Shown: positions 1-6,634, counted from the first letter of the stretch. The stretch is 8,342 bases of DNA from Acidobacteriota bacterium (GCA_003476685.1 DMVN01000056.1:507-8848), one strand, 5' to 3'. Numbers and translations are program-made. The notes: a model not told the origin generated them from the letters alone.

Positions 1-1055
1 TCCTGGATCAGGTCAAGAAACTGCAGGCCGCGGTTGCTGTATTTCTTGGCGATGCTGACCACCAGCCTGAGGTTGGCTTCCACCAGCTGTTTCTTGGCCT
101 GTTCGCTGGAGCTCTTACCCATCATGATGGTGCGGACGGCCTTTTTCAGGGCCTGAGAATCCAGCCCGATGTCCTTTTCGATGGTCCTGATTTCCTGGTC
201 GATTCTCCTGATCTCGTTTTCGAAGTCTTTCTTTTCGGCCAGAAACTTCTGGTTTCCGGCCGACCGACCTTTGGCGGCTTTCCCTGCTTTTTTCTGGTCC
301 CGGGGCTTGCGCTTCAGGCTCTGCTCCAGTTCCCCCCGGCGGTACTCCAGCTCGTTTACCTCGCGCAGCTTGTCCTTCAGCTGCTCGATAACTGTCTCCC
401 GCAGCCCGGGTTGCAGGTTCAGTTCCCGGATGAGGCGGCTCAGCTTGACTATAATCCGGCCCCTGGCAAAATTGAACTTTTTCCGGCGAGGCAGGGACTC
501 AATTTTCCTGGCCAGGTCCTTGATGGTCTTGATCCGGTTCAGGAGTTCCTGCTGTTTTTCCATCAGCTTTTCTTCGGCCAGCTCCTCGTCGTTGAAATCG
601 AAGTATTCCTGGATGGTTTCCGGGAAATCCCTTATTTTCTGTTCAATCTGCAGGATATTGGTCAGGACCAGCCGGGTCTTGGACAGGGCCTTGATGATGG
701 CTCTTTCGCCCCTTTCAATTTCCCGGGCAATGGCAATTTCTCCCTCCCGGGTGAGGAGCGGGATGTTGCCCATCTCCCGCAGGTAAAGCTTGACCGGGTC
801 GGTGGTCCTTTCCAGACCATGGGTGCAGACCGGGACTTTTTTCTGGGGAAAGGGAATGATTTCCCGCTGCTGGGAATCAAGAATCTTGATCCCGTAGCTA
901 TCCATCGAGCTGAGGAAATCATCAAAATCATCCTCGGCCCCGAAATCATCGCCCAGAGTCTGGTCGATTTCTTCCCAGGACAGGAAACCCTGCCTTTTAC
1001 CCTTGGAAATCAGCTGGAGGATTTCTTCTTTCTGGTATTTTTCGTCAGACGGCAC
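1..1055 (-). CDS. rpoD: RNA polymerase primary sigma factor RpoD (sigma-70), N-terminal part, cut by window edge
   Basis: Housekeeping sigma factor that directs core RNA polymerase to -35/-10 promoters. The reverse strand reads open from a GTG at 1055 to base 1, giving 351 residues. Region 1.1-like sequence lies at about 8-35. Region 1.2 is at about 84-117 ([20 protein letters not shown]). A long, highly charged non-conserved region follows at about 118-315, with coiled-coil-like helices and a Lys/Arg-rich stretch near 248-264. Region 2.1 begins at about 316, and [20 protein letters not shown] (320-339) followed by [11 protein letters not shown] is near-identical to E. coli RpoD. Regions 2.3-4 lie outside the window. 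The GTG start is supported by an in-frame TAA immediately before it and by AAAGGAGG six bases upstream. It follows dnaG by 59 nt in the usual dnaG-rpoD order and is probably cotranscribed from the dnaG promoter; I saw no convincing promoter in the gap. Confidence 0.96.
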   Translation of the reverse strand, partial: MPSDEKYQKEEILQLISKGKRQGFLSWEEIDQTLGDDFGAEDDFDDFLSSMDSYGIKILDSQQREIIPFPQKKVPVCTHGLERTTDPVKLYLREMGNIPLLTREGEIAIAREIERGERAIIKALSKTRLVLTNILQIEQKIRDFPETIQEYFDFNDEELAEEKLMEKQQELLNRIKTIKDLARKIESLPRRKKFNFARGRIIVKLSRLIRELNLQPGLRETVIEQLKDKLREVNELEYRRGELEQSLKRKPRDQKKAGKAAKGRSAGNQKFLAEKKDFENEIRRIDQEIRTIEKDIGLDSQALKKAVRTIMMGKSSSEQAKKQLVEANLRLVVSIAKKYSNRGLQFLDLIQ

Positions 1056-1061
1056 TTAGCG

Positions 1062-1069
1062 CCTCCTTT
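1062..1069 (-). promoter_or_regulatory. Shine-Dalgarno of rpoD
   Basis: AAAGGAGG on the minus strand, six bases before the GTG at 1055. It is the strongest ribosome binding site in the window and fixes the non-ATG start of rpoD. Confidence 0.85.
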
Positions 1070-1114
1070 AATTCCGTCGGCCTGTATGCTTTTTGCTGAA
1101 ATCTTTTTTTATTT

Positions 1115-2839
1115 TCATAGCATCAAAATTTGCCTGGTGATTTCATGTTTCTGATAGAGCAGGGACATCAGCTTTTCCTTATCTCCCTTCTTCTCGGTCA
1201 GGGCTATTTCTCTCTGAATTTCCTTCAGCTTTTTCTGCAGGCTGTTCTTCTTCAGGGTGTTCAGGCAATCCAGGGCTTCGCCGATGGAACCTTCCGGAAT
1301 ATCCTCCTGCAGCACCCGGCAGAGCTGACCCAGCAGTTGCGGTGTAACCAGGGTCTGGAGCGGGCCCAGGCTCCAGTTCTGTCCCTGCCGGTGGGAATCA
1401 ATAACATACCTGATGACGGGCTCGCTGGCCAGTCCCCGGAAACAATCCGATTCCATTTCCCCGAGAATCATTCTGGCCACCTCCTGCTGGTTGAAAAGCA
1501 GCTGCAGCAGCCTTTTTTCCGCCGGCAGGAAAATGTCTTTCTCTTCCTGGCTGGGAGCCGGCCCTGATTTCCGGCTTTCGTTCAGCATCTGGCGTAGAGT
1601 GTTTTCGTTGATTTTGAAGTATTCAGCCGTTTTCTTTAGGTATTCATTTCTGACAATGCTATCTGGTATCCGCATGACTTCCTGGATAACCAGACGGGCC
1701 ACCCGGCTTTTTTCTTCCGGGATGTTCAGGTTGGCGCCCCTGGCGTACTGGACCGTCAGGAAACGGAATCCATCCTGGCTGCGGCGGACCTGGGCCTGGT
1801 ATTTTTCCACCCCGTATTTCTTGATGAAGGCGTCAGGGTCGAGCTTTTCTGGCAACACCAGGATTCTGACCTGGAGTCCCTTTTCCAGGCAGATGGGAAC
1901 CGCCCGCAGGGCAGCGTTCAGGCCGGCTTCATCACCGTCGTAGTTGATGATGACCCTGGGAGCATACCTCAGGATCTGGGCTGCCTGGTGGGGAGTGAGG
2001 CTGGTGCCCATGGAAGCGGCGATGTTCTGGACTCCGGCCTGGTAGAGCGCGGCAAAATCGGCATAACCTTCCACCAGGATCATCTCACCCGCCTGGCGGA
2101 TGCTATCCCTGGTAAAATTCAGTCCGTAAAGGAGGTGGCCTTTGGTAAAGGTCTGGGTTTCGGGGGAATTGAGGTACTTGGGCTGAGCCTCAAAAATGGT
2201 CCGTCCCCCGAAAGCTACCACCCGCCCGGTCAGGGTAAAGATGGGGAAAATAATCCGGCCCCGAAAACGGTCCCGGTATTCGCCGGCTTTCTGCCCCGGT
2301 ACAATCAGCCCGGCTTTTTCCAGCAGCTGCGGGCTGTATTGCTGCTTAAAGGTTTGAAACAGGGCATCCCAGGAATTCAGGGCGTAGCCCAGCCTGAGCT
2401 TCTTGATGGTGTCTTCCGAGAACTGCCGTCCCTTCAGATATTCCAGGGCTTTATGTCCTTCGGGCGTCTTGAACAGGTTGTTCTTGAAATAATTAAGGGC
2501 CTTTTCGTTAATCTCAAAAATTTTTTCTTCCAGCCGCGCTTCTCCGGCCGACTGACGGGGCTCCGGCAGGGGGATACGATATTTCTCGGCCAGGAACCTG
2601 ACCGCCTCCGGGAAGGTCAGGTTCTCTTTTTCCATGACCAGGGAAAAGAGGTCGCCGCCGATGCCGCAGCCGAAACAGTGAAAGAGCTGCTTGTCTTCAT
2701 CGACAGTGAAGGAAGGGTCCTTTTCAGAATGGAATGGGCACAGGCCGACCCATTTCTTGCCCCGTTTCTTGAGGGTGGTATACTGAGAGGCAATTTCGAC
2801 AATAGAAGCCGCCGCCCTGATCTTTTCGGTTATCTCCAT
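1115..2839 (-). CDS. dnaG: DNA primase DnaG
   Basis: Synthesises RNA primers for replication and works with the replicative helicase DnaB. The 574 residues give the expected order. The N-terminal CHC2 zinc finger has C34, H37, C55 and C58 (C-x2-H-x17-C-x2-C) in GLCPFHSEKDPSF and FHCFGCGIGGD. The catalytic core has the basic RFRGRIIFPI (191-200) and KYLNSPET (221-228). The TOPRIM acidic residues are E257 (LVEGYAD) and D301/D303 (NYDGDEAG). A C-terminal helicase-binding region spans roughly 436-574. Length is typical. The ATG is the only candidate start: an in-frame TGA lies nine codons upstream with no other start codon between. The leader has no good Shine-Dalgarno. It is preceded by a TTGACA promoter and followed after 59 nt by rpoD. 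rpsU, first gene of the E. coli operon, is absent; larB lies 100 nt upstream. Confidence 0.97.
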   Translation of the reverse strand: MEITEKIRAAASIVEIASQYTTLKKRGKKWVGLCPFHSEKDPSFTVDEDKQLFHCFGCGIGGDLFSLVMEKENLTFPEAVRFLAEKYRIPLPEPRQSAGEARLEEKIFEINEKALNYFKNNLFKTPEGHKALEYLKGRQFSEDTIKKLRLGYALNSWDALFQTFKQQYSPQLLEKAGLIVPGQKAGEYRDRFRGRIIFPIFTLTGRVVAFGGRTIFEAQPKYLNSPETQTFTKGHLLYGLNFTRDSIRQAGEMILVEGYADFAALYQAGVQNIAASMGTSLTPHQAAQILRYAPRVIINYDGDEAGLNAALRAVPICLEKGLQVRILVLPEKLDPDAFIKKYGVEKYQAQVRRSQDGFRFLTVQYARGANLNIPEEKSRVARLVIQEVMRIPDSIVRNEYLKKTAEYFKINENTLRQMLNESRKSGPAPSQEEKDIFLPAEKRLLQLLFNQQEVARMILGEMESDCFRGLASEPVIRYVIDSHRQGQNWSLGPLQTLVTPQLLGQLCRVLQEDIPEGSIGEALDCLNTLKKNSLQKKLKEIQREIALTEKKGDKEKLMSLLYQKHEITRQILML

Positions 2840-2869
2840 TAGGCTACGTAAGGTTTGCTTTTCTCATAT

Positions 2870-2898
2870 AAAATAGGTTCGTCCCCCGCAGTTGTCAA
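2870..2898 (-). promoter_or_regulatory. Sigma-70 promoter of dnaG-rpoD
   Basis: Perfect -35 TTGACA (2893-2898) and -10 TATTTT (2870-2875, 4 of 6) are separated by exactly 17 bp. Transcription should start near 2863, leaving a leader of about 24 nt before dnaG. An A/T tract at 2912-2927 lies where a distal UP element would be, at roughly -49 to -64. The -35 sits inside the inverted repeat at 2885-2910. Confidence 0.6.
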
Positions 2899-2910
2899 GT
2901 AAACTACGGG
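2885..2910. promoter_or_regulatory. Inverted repeat centred on the dnaG -35 box (candidate operator)
   Basis: On the minus strand the arms CCCGTAGTT and AACTGCGGG (9 bp) are separated by 8 nt. Eight pairs are Watson-Crick and the ninth is G-U if transcribed leftward. The -35 hexamer occupies the spacer, so a dimeric protein bound here would cover the promoter. In RNA reading through from larB it would form a hairpin, but no U-tract follows directly, so a terminator is less likely than an operator. The arms do not match the Gram-positive LexA or CIRCE consensus. The regulator is unknown. Confidence 0.45.
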
Positions 2911-2939
2911 CAAAAAATTATTTTTTTCAGCCAGAAAAA

Positions 2940-3683
2940 TCATAGGTGATTAATCAAACTGGCCAGATAGCCGGCACCGAAGCCATTATCTATGTTAACC
3001 ACGGCCACCCCGCCTGGACAGGAATTGAGCATGGCCAGGAGGGCCGACAGCCCCTGGAAGTTGGCCCCGTACCCTATGCTGGTGGGAACCGCAACGACCG
3101 GAGCCCGGAACAGCCCGGCCACGACACTGGGTAGAGCCCCTTCCATGCCAGCTACCACCACCAGCACCCGGGCTTCCTTAATCCGGTCATAGTAGCTCAG
3201 CAGACGATGCAGACCGGCCACCCCAACGTCGTAGATGCGGTCGACGGTGTTACCGAAAAATTCGCAGGTCAGGGCTGCTTCCTCGGCCACGGGCATATCA
3301 GAGGTGCCCGCGGAGATTATGGCTACCCGGCCCTGGCCAGCGGGCGGCTTGCTGGTGATTACGGTCAGGCACCTGGCCTGTTCATGGTAGGTGGCCTTTT
3401 TCAGGCGAGTTTTAATTTTCCGGTAATTTTCCGACGACAGCCGGGTAATCAGCAGGTTGGAGCCCTTTTTGAGGATGGCGGTGGCAATCCTGACCAGCTG
3501 CTCGGGGGTTTTCCCCTGTCCAAAAATAACTTCAGGGGTGCCTCGTCTCAGTTCCCGGGAATGGTCAACCTTGGCAAAACTCAGGTCCTGATAGGGGAAA
3601 TCCTCAAGCTGTTTCAGGGCCTGCTGGGGGGTGATTTTTTTCCGGTAAAGTTTATCCAGGATGTCAGCCAGAAGCTCTTTCAC
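2940..3683 (-). CDS. larB: LarB, pyridinium-3,5-biscarboxylic acid mononucleotide synthase (nickel-pincer cofactor biosynthesis)
   Basis: LarB carboxylates and hydrolyses nicotinic acid adenine dinucleotide, the first step toward the nickel-pincer nucleotide cofactor of lactate racemase LarA and relatives (family knowledge). The 247 residues show a short N-terminal helical region with FAKVDHSRELRRGTPEVIFGQGKT (about 36-59), a LarB hallmark. A C-terminal PurE-like domain follows, with SAGTSDMPVAEEA (124-136), AGMEGALPSVVAG (178-190) and VPTSIGYG (199-206). C222 in NSCPGGVAVVNIDNG fits the cysteine reported to form a covalent adduct with substrate. The start is GTG: an in-frame TAA lies four codons upstream and no Shine-Dalgarno is visible, consistent with a leaderless message. 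larA, larC and larE are not in the window. larB may read through into dnaG, since no clear terminator separates them. Confidence 0.93.
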   Translation of the reverse strand: MKELLADILDKLYRKKITPQQALKQLEDFPYQDLSFAKVDHSRELRRGTPEVIFGQGKTPEQLVRIATAILKKGSNLLITRLSSENYRKIKTRLKKATYHEQARCLTVITSKPPAGQGRVAIISAGTSDMPVAEEAALTCEFFGNTVDRIYDVGVAGLHRLLSYYDRIKEARVLVVVAGMEGALPSVVAGLFRAPVVAVPTSIGYGANFQGLSALLAMLNSCPGGVAVVNIDNGFGAGYLASLINHL

Positions 3684-3689
3684 GCAGGA

Positions 3690-3718
3690 ATTTTAGCATA
3701 AAAGAGGCGCTTTGGCAT
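3690..3718 (-). promoter_or_regulatory. Possible larB promoter giving a leaderless mRNA
   Basis: On the minus strand, -10 TAAAAT (3690-3695) and -35 ATGCCA (3713-3718, 4 of 6 to TTGACA) are 17 bp apart. The seventh base after the -10 is the G of the larB GTG. This agrees with the missing Shine-Dalgarno, but the -35 is weak. Confidence 0.35.
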
Positions 3719-3754
3719 CACCCCGGGCAATTTTTAAGGCCACTCGAGCTCGGC

Positions 3755-3783
3755 TTGATAATCGGTTCTCTATGTTGTAAAAT
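3755..3783 (+). promoter_or_regulatory. Sigma-70 promoter of the TPR/GlmU-like pair
   Basis: -35 TTGATA (3755-3760) and -10 TAAAAT (3778-3783) each match consensus at 5 of 6 positions, with a 17-bp spacer. Predicted start is near 3790, giving a leader of about 32 nt. An 8-bp palindrome CGAGCTCG (3745-3752) lies just upstream of the -35. It is back-to-back with the proposed larB promoter in the 138-bp divergent gap. Confidence 0.65.
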
Positions 3784-3810
3784 AGCAAAAACTTAAGTTA
3801 TGGATTGATC

Positions 3811-3815
3811 AGGAG
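3811..3815 (+). promoter_or_regulatory. Shine-Dalgarno of the TPR gene
   Basis: AGGAG six bases before the GTG at 3822. It favours this GTG over the nearby ATG at 3800, which meets a stop two codons later. Confidence 0.75.
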
Positions 3816-3821
3816 AGAGCA

Positions 3822-4325
3822 GTGAGCGAAGCCAAGAGAAAAGATGATTACCAGAAAGCATTAAGCCTTTACAATCAGGGCATAAAAGATTTCCGCAAGG
3901 GAGATCACGATAAGGCTCTGGCTTCTTTCCAGGAGCTCCTGGAAAAATACCCGGAAGAGCATGAACTGGTGGACCGGGCCAGGGTCTACATCTCCATCTG
4001 CGAGAGGGGCGCCAAAAAAGAGTCCATTTCTCCGCGTCACCTGGAAGATTATCTTTTCTATGCCCAGATGAAAATTAATCAGGGTGACTATCCCGGCGCC
4101 CTGAAACTCCTGGAGAAAGCCCTGGAGTATAAGCGGGAAGAAGCCCGGGTTTATTATCTGATGGCCACGGCCTATGTCCAGGGTGGCCAGGCGGAAGAAG
4201 GTCTGGAAGCCCTGAAAAAAGCCCTGCAGAAAGACAAATCCCTGGCCGTCATGGCCCAGAATGAGCCGGATTTTGAGCCCATCTGGGAAGATAAAAGGTT
4301 TAAGGTGCTGGTAAAGCTTTCATGA
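3822..4325 (+). CDS. Tetratricopeptide-repeat (TPR) protein
   Basis: A small soluble protein of 167 residues made almost wholly of TPR helices. TPR motifs are recognisable at about 10-43 ([20 protein letters not shown]), about 74-106 ([20 protein letters not shown]) and about 107-140 ([20 protein letters not shown]). A degenerate repeat lies around 45-62, and the tail [17 protein letters not shown] resembles the DPDF-DPRF ending common after TPR tracts. There is no signal peptide or membrane segment, so it is probably cytoplasmic. TPR proteins are protein-protein adaptors; the partner cannot be read from sequence. The start is GTG with a good AGGAG. The stop overlaps the ATG of the GlmU-like gene (ATGA), implying translational coupling and possibly joint function. 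Confidence 0.88.
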   Translation: MSEAKRKDDYQKALSLYNQGIKDFRKGDHDKALASFQELLEKYPEEHELVDRARVYISICERGAKKESISPRHLEDYLFYAQMKINQGDYPGALKLLEKALEYKREEARVYYLMATAYVQGGQAEEGLEALKKALQKDKSLAVMAQNEPDFEPIWEDKRFKVLVKLS

Positions 4326-5668
4326 AAAAGAAGTTACTGGTCATCGCCTGCGGGGACCGGGTCCCGGGCGACCAGAAAAGAACCCTGCCTTCAATCATCT
4401 CCGCTGAATCTCTGAACCATCATCTTCTTGGTCAGCTGATGAAACTCAGGCCAGAGCGCACGGCCCTGCTGGCCTCTGAGCCAATTTCGGTCAGCAAGGG
4501 CCGGAGAAAAGGATTGAAATTCCTTCCCGTCGAGGCCCTGTCTTATTCTCTGACCGGTCTGATAGAAAAAATAGATGGGAGAAAATCGGGCGCGGACCTC
4601 CTTCTTCTGTCGTTCGAATTCTTCCCCGGGGAAACAAACTTGTTGCAGAAAGTCCTTAACTTTCACCGGGAATCCGAATATGACCTGACCCTGGTAGGGG
4701 AGCGGGAAGAGGATTCAGCGGGCTGCCAGGGCGAGGATTATTTTGTCTATCCGGGGCTGGCCCTGGTTAAGACCGGGGAGACCCGGAAATGGTTAACTGG
4801 ACTTCGACCCTTCAAGCCTTCTGGCGAGCTGGATGTAGTGGCCCTGGTAGAAGCAGCCTGGGCTGCGGATAAGAGGATAGGCTTTTACTGGGTGAAGGAA
4901 GCCGATAAGAATGACTTTATCCTGGTCAATTCGCTGGCTGATTACTCCCGGGTGGCCGAATTTCTGCGGCAGTTAAGAGTTGCCGAGCTGGAGAGAAAGG
5001 GAGTGTTTTTCCTGGACCCGGCTTCGGCCTGGGTTGATTCCCGGTCTAAAGTGGGCCGGGGCACCGTCATCTATCCCTCAGTGATTATAGAGGGCAGGAG
5101 CAAAATCGGGAAAGATTGCCTGATTTATCCCCATTGTCATATCATCAACAGCCGGCTGGGCAACAGGGTTACGGTCTTCGGGGCGACGGTAATTGAGGGC
5201 TGCCGGGTGGAAGACGAGGCCCAGGTGGGTCCGTTTTCCCGGCTCCGGCCGGAAACCTGGCTACGTCGGGGCAGCCACGTTGGCAACTTCGTGGAAATGA
5301 AAAAGACGGTTTTCGGGAAAGGTTCCAAGGCCATGCATCTCAGTTACCTGGGCGATGCCCGGGTGGGAGAAAGAGTTAACGTCGGAGCCGGAACCATCAC
5401 CTGTAATTATGACGGGATAAAGAAAAATAAAACTTTTGTCGGTCGGGAAGCCTTCATCGGTTCAGGAACCGAGCTGGTTGCCCCTGTCCGGGTGGGGCGC
5501 GGAGCCTACGTGGCCGCCGGCTCGACCATTACCGAAAATGTAAAGCCAGGCGCTCTGGCCATCGCCCGGGCCCGCCAGGTCCAGAAACCGGGCTGGGTTA
5601 GAGAAAGAAAAGCCCGGGTCCTTGAGGCCGAGAAAAAGCCCCGGAGAAATCGGAAAAAAGGGAAATAA
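4322..5668 (+). CDS. GlmU-like protein: intact left-handed beta-helix acetyltransferase domain, degenerate nucleotidyltransferase domain
   Basis: 448 residues, collinear with GlmU, which makes UDP-GlcNAc for cell envelope synthesis. The C-terminal hexapeptide-repeat half (about 236-425) is clearly the GlcN-1-P acetyltransferase. [31 protein letters not shown] and [14 protein letters not shown] are near-identical to E. coli. H339 aligns with catalytic H363, and R309, K327, Y342, N353 and N362 keep a constant 24-residue offset from known E. coli active-site residues. The N-terminal half (1-225) still aligns in outline, including N203 for the Mg-binding N227. But the LAAGxGTRM loop is replaced by [14 protein letters not shown], the GTGHA motif is absent, YGDxPL reads LSFEFFP, and NTG reads YPG. 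Uridylyltransferase activity is therefore unlikely. The tail (about 426-448) is Lys/Arg-rich. Start ATG overlaps the TPR stop and has little Shine-Dalgarno of its own. It could be a monofunctional acetyltransferase acting on another amino sugar phosphate, so I give no glmU symbol. Confidence 0.87.
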   Translation: MKKKLLVIACGDRVPGDQKRTLPSIISAESLNHHLLGQLMKLRPERTALLASEPISVSKGRRKGLKFLPVEALSYSLTGLIEKIDGRKSGADLLLLSFEFFPGETNLLQKVLNFHRESEYDLTLVGEREEDSAGCQGEDYFVYPGLALVKTGETRKWLTGLRPFKPSGELDVVALVEAAWAADKRIGFYWVKEADKNDFILVNSLADYSRVAEFLRQLRVAELERKGVFFLDPASAWVDSRSKVGRGTVIYPSVIIEGRSKIGKDCLIYPHCHIINSRLGNRVTVFGATVIEGCRVEDEAQVGPFSRLRPETWLRRGSHVGNFVEMKKTVFGKGSKAMHLSYLGDARVGERVNVGAGTITCNYDGIKKNKTFVGREAFIGSGTELVAPVRVGRGAYVAAGSTITENVKPGALAIARARQVQKPGWVRERKARVLEAEKKPRRNRKKGK

Positions 5669-5670
5669 AG

Positions 5671-5716
5671 CCGGACAGCTTACGGGCAGCTCAGCTCCGG
5701 GTTGTGGCTTTTTTCT
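5671..5716. terminator. Possible bidirectional terminator between convergent genes
   Basis: CCGGA (5671-5675) and TCCGG (5696-5700) enclose an inner AGCT/AGCT stem, forming an imperfect hairpin with an asymmetric internal loop. Rightward, a T-run at 5710-5715 begins about nine bases after the stem; leftward, CTTTATTT follows. Placement fits the ends of the GlmU-like gene and the phosphatidyltransferase, whose last codons overlap it, but the hairpin is weak. Confidence 0.35.
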
Positions 5717-6332
5717 TTTCTGTCCGGTAGACGTAAGCAATTCTCTGGATGGCGGTTATATTGGAAACTACCGCCAGGATAACAATCGCTCCGACCATCA
5801 TGGTGTCAAACCGGCCGGTGATGAGCCCCAGCAGGGTCGCCACAATCAGCAGCACCAGCCTTTCCGCCCTCTGCATGATTCCCAGCTGACAGCTTATTCC
5901 TAGGCTTTCGGCCCGGGCCTTGGTATAACTGACCATGGTCGAGCCGAGGAAAGCCAGGGCTAAAACCCATAATATCCAGTGGTTACGGAAATAAAATCCC
6001 AGGCCAAAATAAATGGCGAATTCCGAATAACGGTCAAGGCTGGAATCAAAAACCGCGCCGAAGGCGGTCTTCCGGTTGCTGTTGGTGGCCACCTTGCCAT
6101 CCAGAATATCCAGCATCCCGCAGATAACCAGGAAGACCAGAGCCCAGGCCGGGTATCTGAGACCGTAGAACAAGCCAACCAGCAGGCCAGCCACCAGCCC
6201 AAGGAAACTCAAGAAATTTGGCTGTAACTTCAGCCGGACCAGGACCAGGGAAAAGCGGTCGAAGACTTCCAGGATGAAAATAATCAGGGCTTTTGGCAGT
6301 AGGCGAAAGCCTTTATTTTCATAGTTCACCAT
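5691..6332 (-). CDS. CDP-alcohol phosphatidyltransferase, probably phosphatidylinositol-phosphate synthase-like
   Basis: An integral membrane enzyme that transfers a phosphatidyl group from a CDP-lipid to an alcohol. 213 residues with about six hydrophobic segments. The family motif D-x2-D-G-x2-A-R-x8-G-x3-D-x3-D is present as D75, D78, G79, A82, G92, D96 and D100. The Arg after A82 is Thr (T83), which is unusual. SYTKARAESLG (135-145) and QRAERL (154-159) resemble the inositol-phosphate-binding segments of mycobacterial-type PI-phosphate synthases. Inositol-3-phosphate synthase lies divergently next door, supporting that substrate (inference). Other alcohol substrates, for example those of archaetidylinositol- or di-inositol-phosphate synthases, remain possible. 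A longer reading from a TTG at 6395 would add 21 residues, but those codons overlap a TATAAT promoter, so I take the ATG at 6332. No Shine-Dalgarno is present. The C-terminus is short and basic. Confidence 0.88.
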   Translation of the reverse strand: MVNYENKGFRLLPKALIIFILEVFDRFSLVLVRLKLQPNFLSFLGLVAGLLVGLFYGLRYPAWALVFLVICGMLDILDGKVATNSNRKTAFGAVFDSSLDRYSEFAIYFGLGFYFRNHWILWVLALAFLGSTMVSYTKARAESLGISCQLGIMQRAERLVLLIVATLLGLITGRFDTMMVGAIVILAVVSNITAIQRIAYVYRTEKKKATTRS

Positions 6333-6341
6333 CGTCTTGGA

Positions 6342-6370
6342 ATTATAATTTTTAGCTCGGGAAAAATCAA
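6342..6370 (-). promoter_or_regulatory. Sigma-70 promoter of the phosphatidyltransferase, near-leaderless
   Basis: Perfect -10 TATAAT (6342-6347), 17-bp spacer and -35 TTGATT (6365-6370, 4 of 6) on the minus strand. The predicted start near 6335 is only about 3 nt before the ATG at 6332. This decides the start codon against the upstream TTG and implies a nearly leaderless mRNA. Confidence 0.6.
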
Positions 6371-6469
6371 CGCCAGCCCACAATATCTGCACCAAAGAAG
6401 AAGGAAATTATTGAGCTTGAAAGAAACTCGCCGGGTGCAGGCAGGCAACTAAAAACTCTGAATAAATTG

Positions 6470-6490
6470 TTCTAATTAAATGAATTAGAA
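6470..6490. repeat. Inverted repeat, 8-5-8, candidate operator
   Basis: TTCTAATT and AATTAGAA are perfect reverse complements separated by five bases. The site is about 60 bp upstream of the -35 proposed for inositol-3-phosphate synthase and about 100 bp upstream of the opposing -35. The arms are A/T-rich, so as RNA the hairpin would be weak; a protein-binding site is the more natural reading. Some chance occurrence is expected in A/T-rich DNA. Confidence 0.4.
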
Positions 6491-6549
6491 AAATAAAAGC
6501 CCCCCATCCTGGGAAAATAAAATAATCAGGCCGACGGTTTTTATTCGGC

Positions 6550-6576
6550 TTGAAGATAAAAATAGGCTGTGATAAT
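6550..6576 (+). promoter_or_regulatory. Probable promoter of inositol-3-phosphate synthase
   Basis: Extended -10: TG at 6568-6569, one base, then GATAAT (6571-6576, 5 of 6). A -35-like TTGAAG (6550-6555) is 15 bp upstream, a short spacing that the TG extension can offset. Predicted leader is about 70 nt. Confidence 0.42.
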
Positions 6577-6634
6577 TTAATAACTACCTTATTTTATCAG
6601 CAAATTATCGGATTCTCCTGATTTACTTTTTCAT

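Noticed and set aside
1056..1114. Separate rpoD promoter or attenuator in the dnaG-rpoD gap
   Set aside because: No -35/-10 pair with acceptable spacing was found, and the only possible stem (ATGCT/AGCAT) has five pairs and a long loop.
411..1154. Long open frame of 247 codons on the plus strand opposite rpoD
   Set aside because: It is the antisense of a certain rpoD frame, shows no family motif, has no ribosome binding site and runs past the rpoD start into the dnaG end.
1988..2842. Open frame of 284 codons on the plus strand opposite dnaG
   Set aside because: Antisense shadow of the conserved zinc-finger and TOPRIM region; composition is that of complemented dnaG codons and no domain is recognisable.
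2912..2927. A-tract/T-tract palindrome after larB as an intrinsic terminator
   Set aside because: The stem would be A-U only and unstable; it is better explained as an UP-like element of the dnaG promoter.
6333..6395. Extended N-terminus of the phosphatidyltransferase from a TTG
   Set aside because: The extra codons overlie a TATAAT/TTGATT promoter and include no conserved residues; the ATG at 6332 is preferred.
6499..6514. C-run and GGG in the inositol intergenic region as a terminator or riboswitch stem
   Set aside because: Only CCCA/TGGG can pair around a three-base loop, with no T-run after it, and no gene ends there in that direction.
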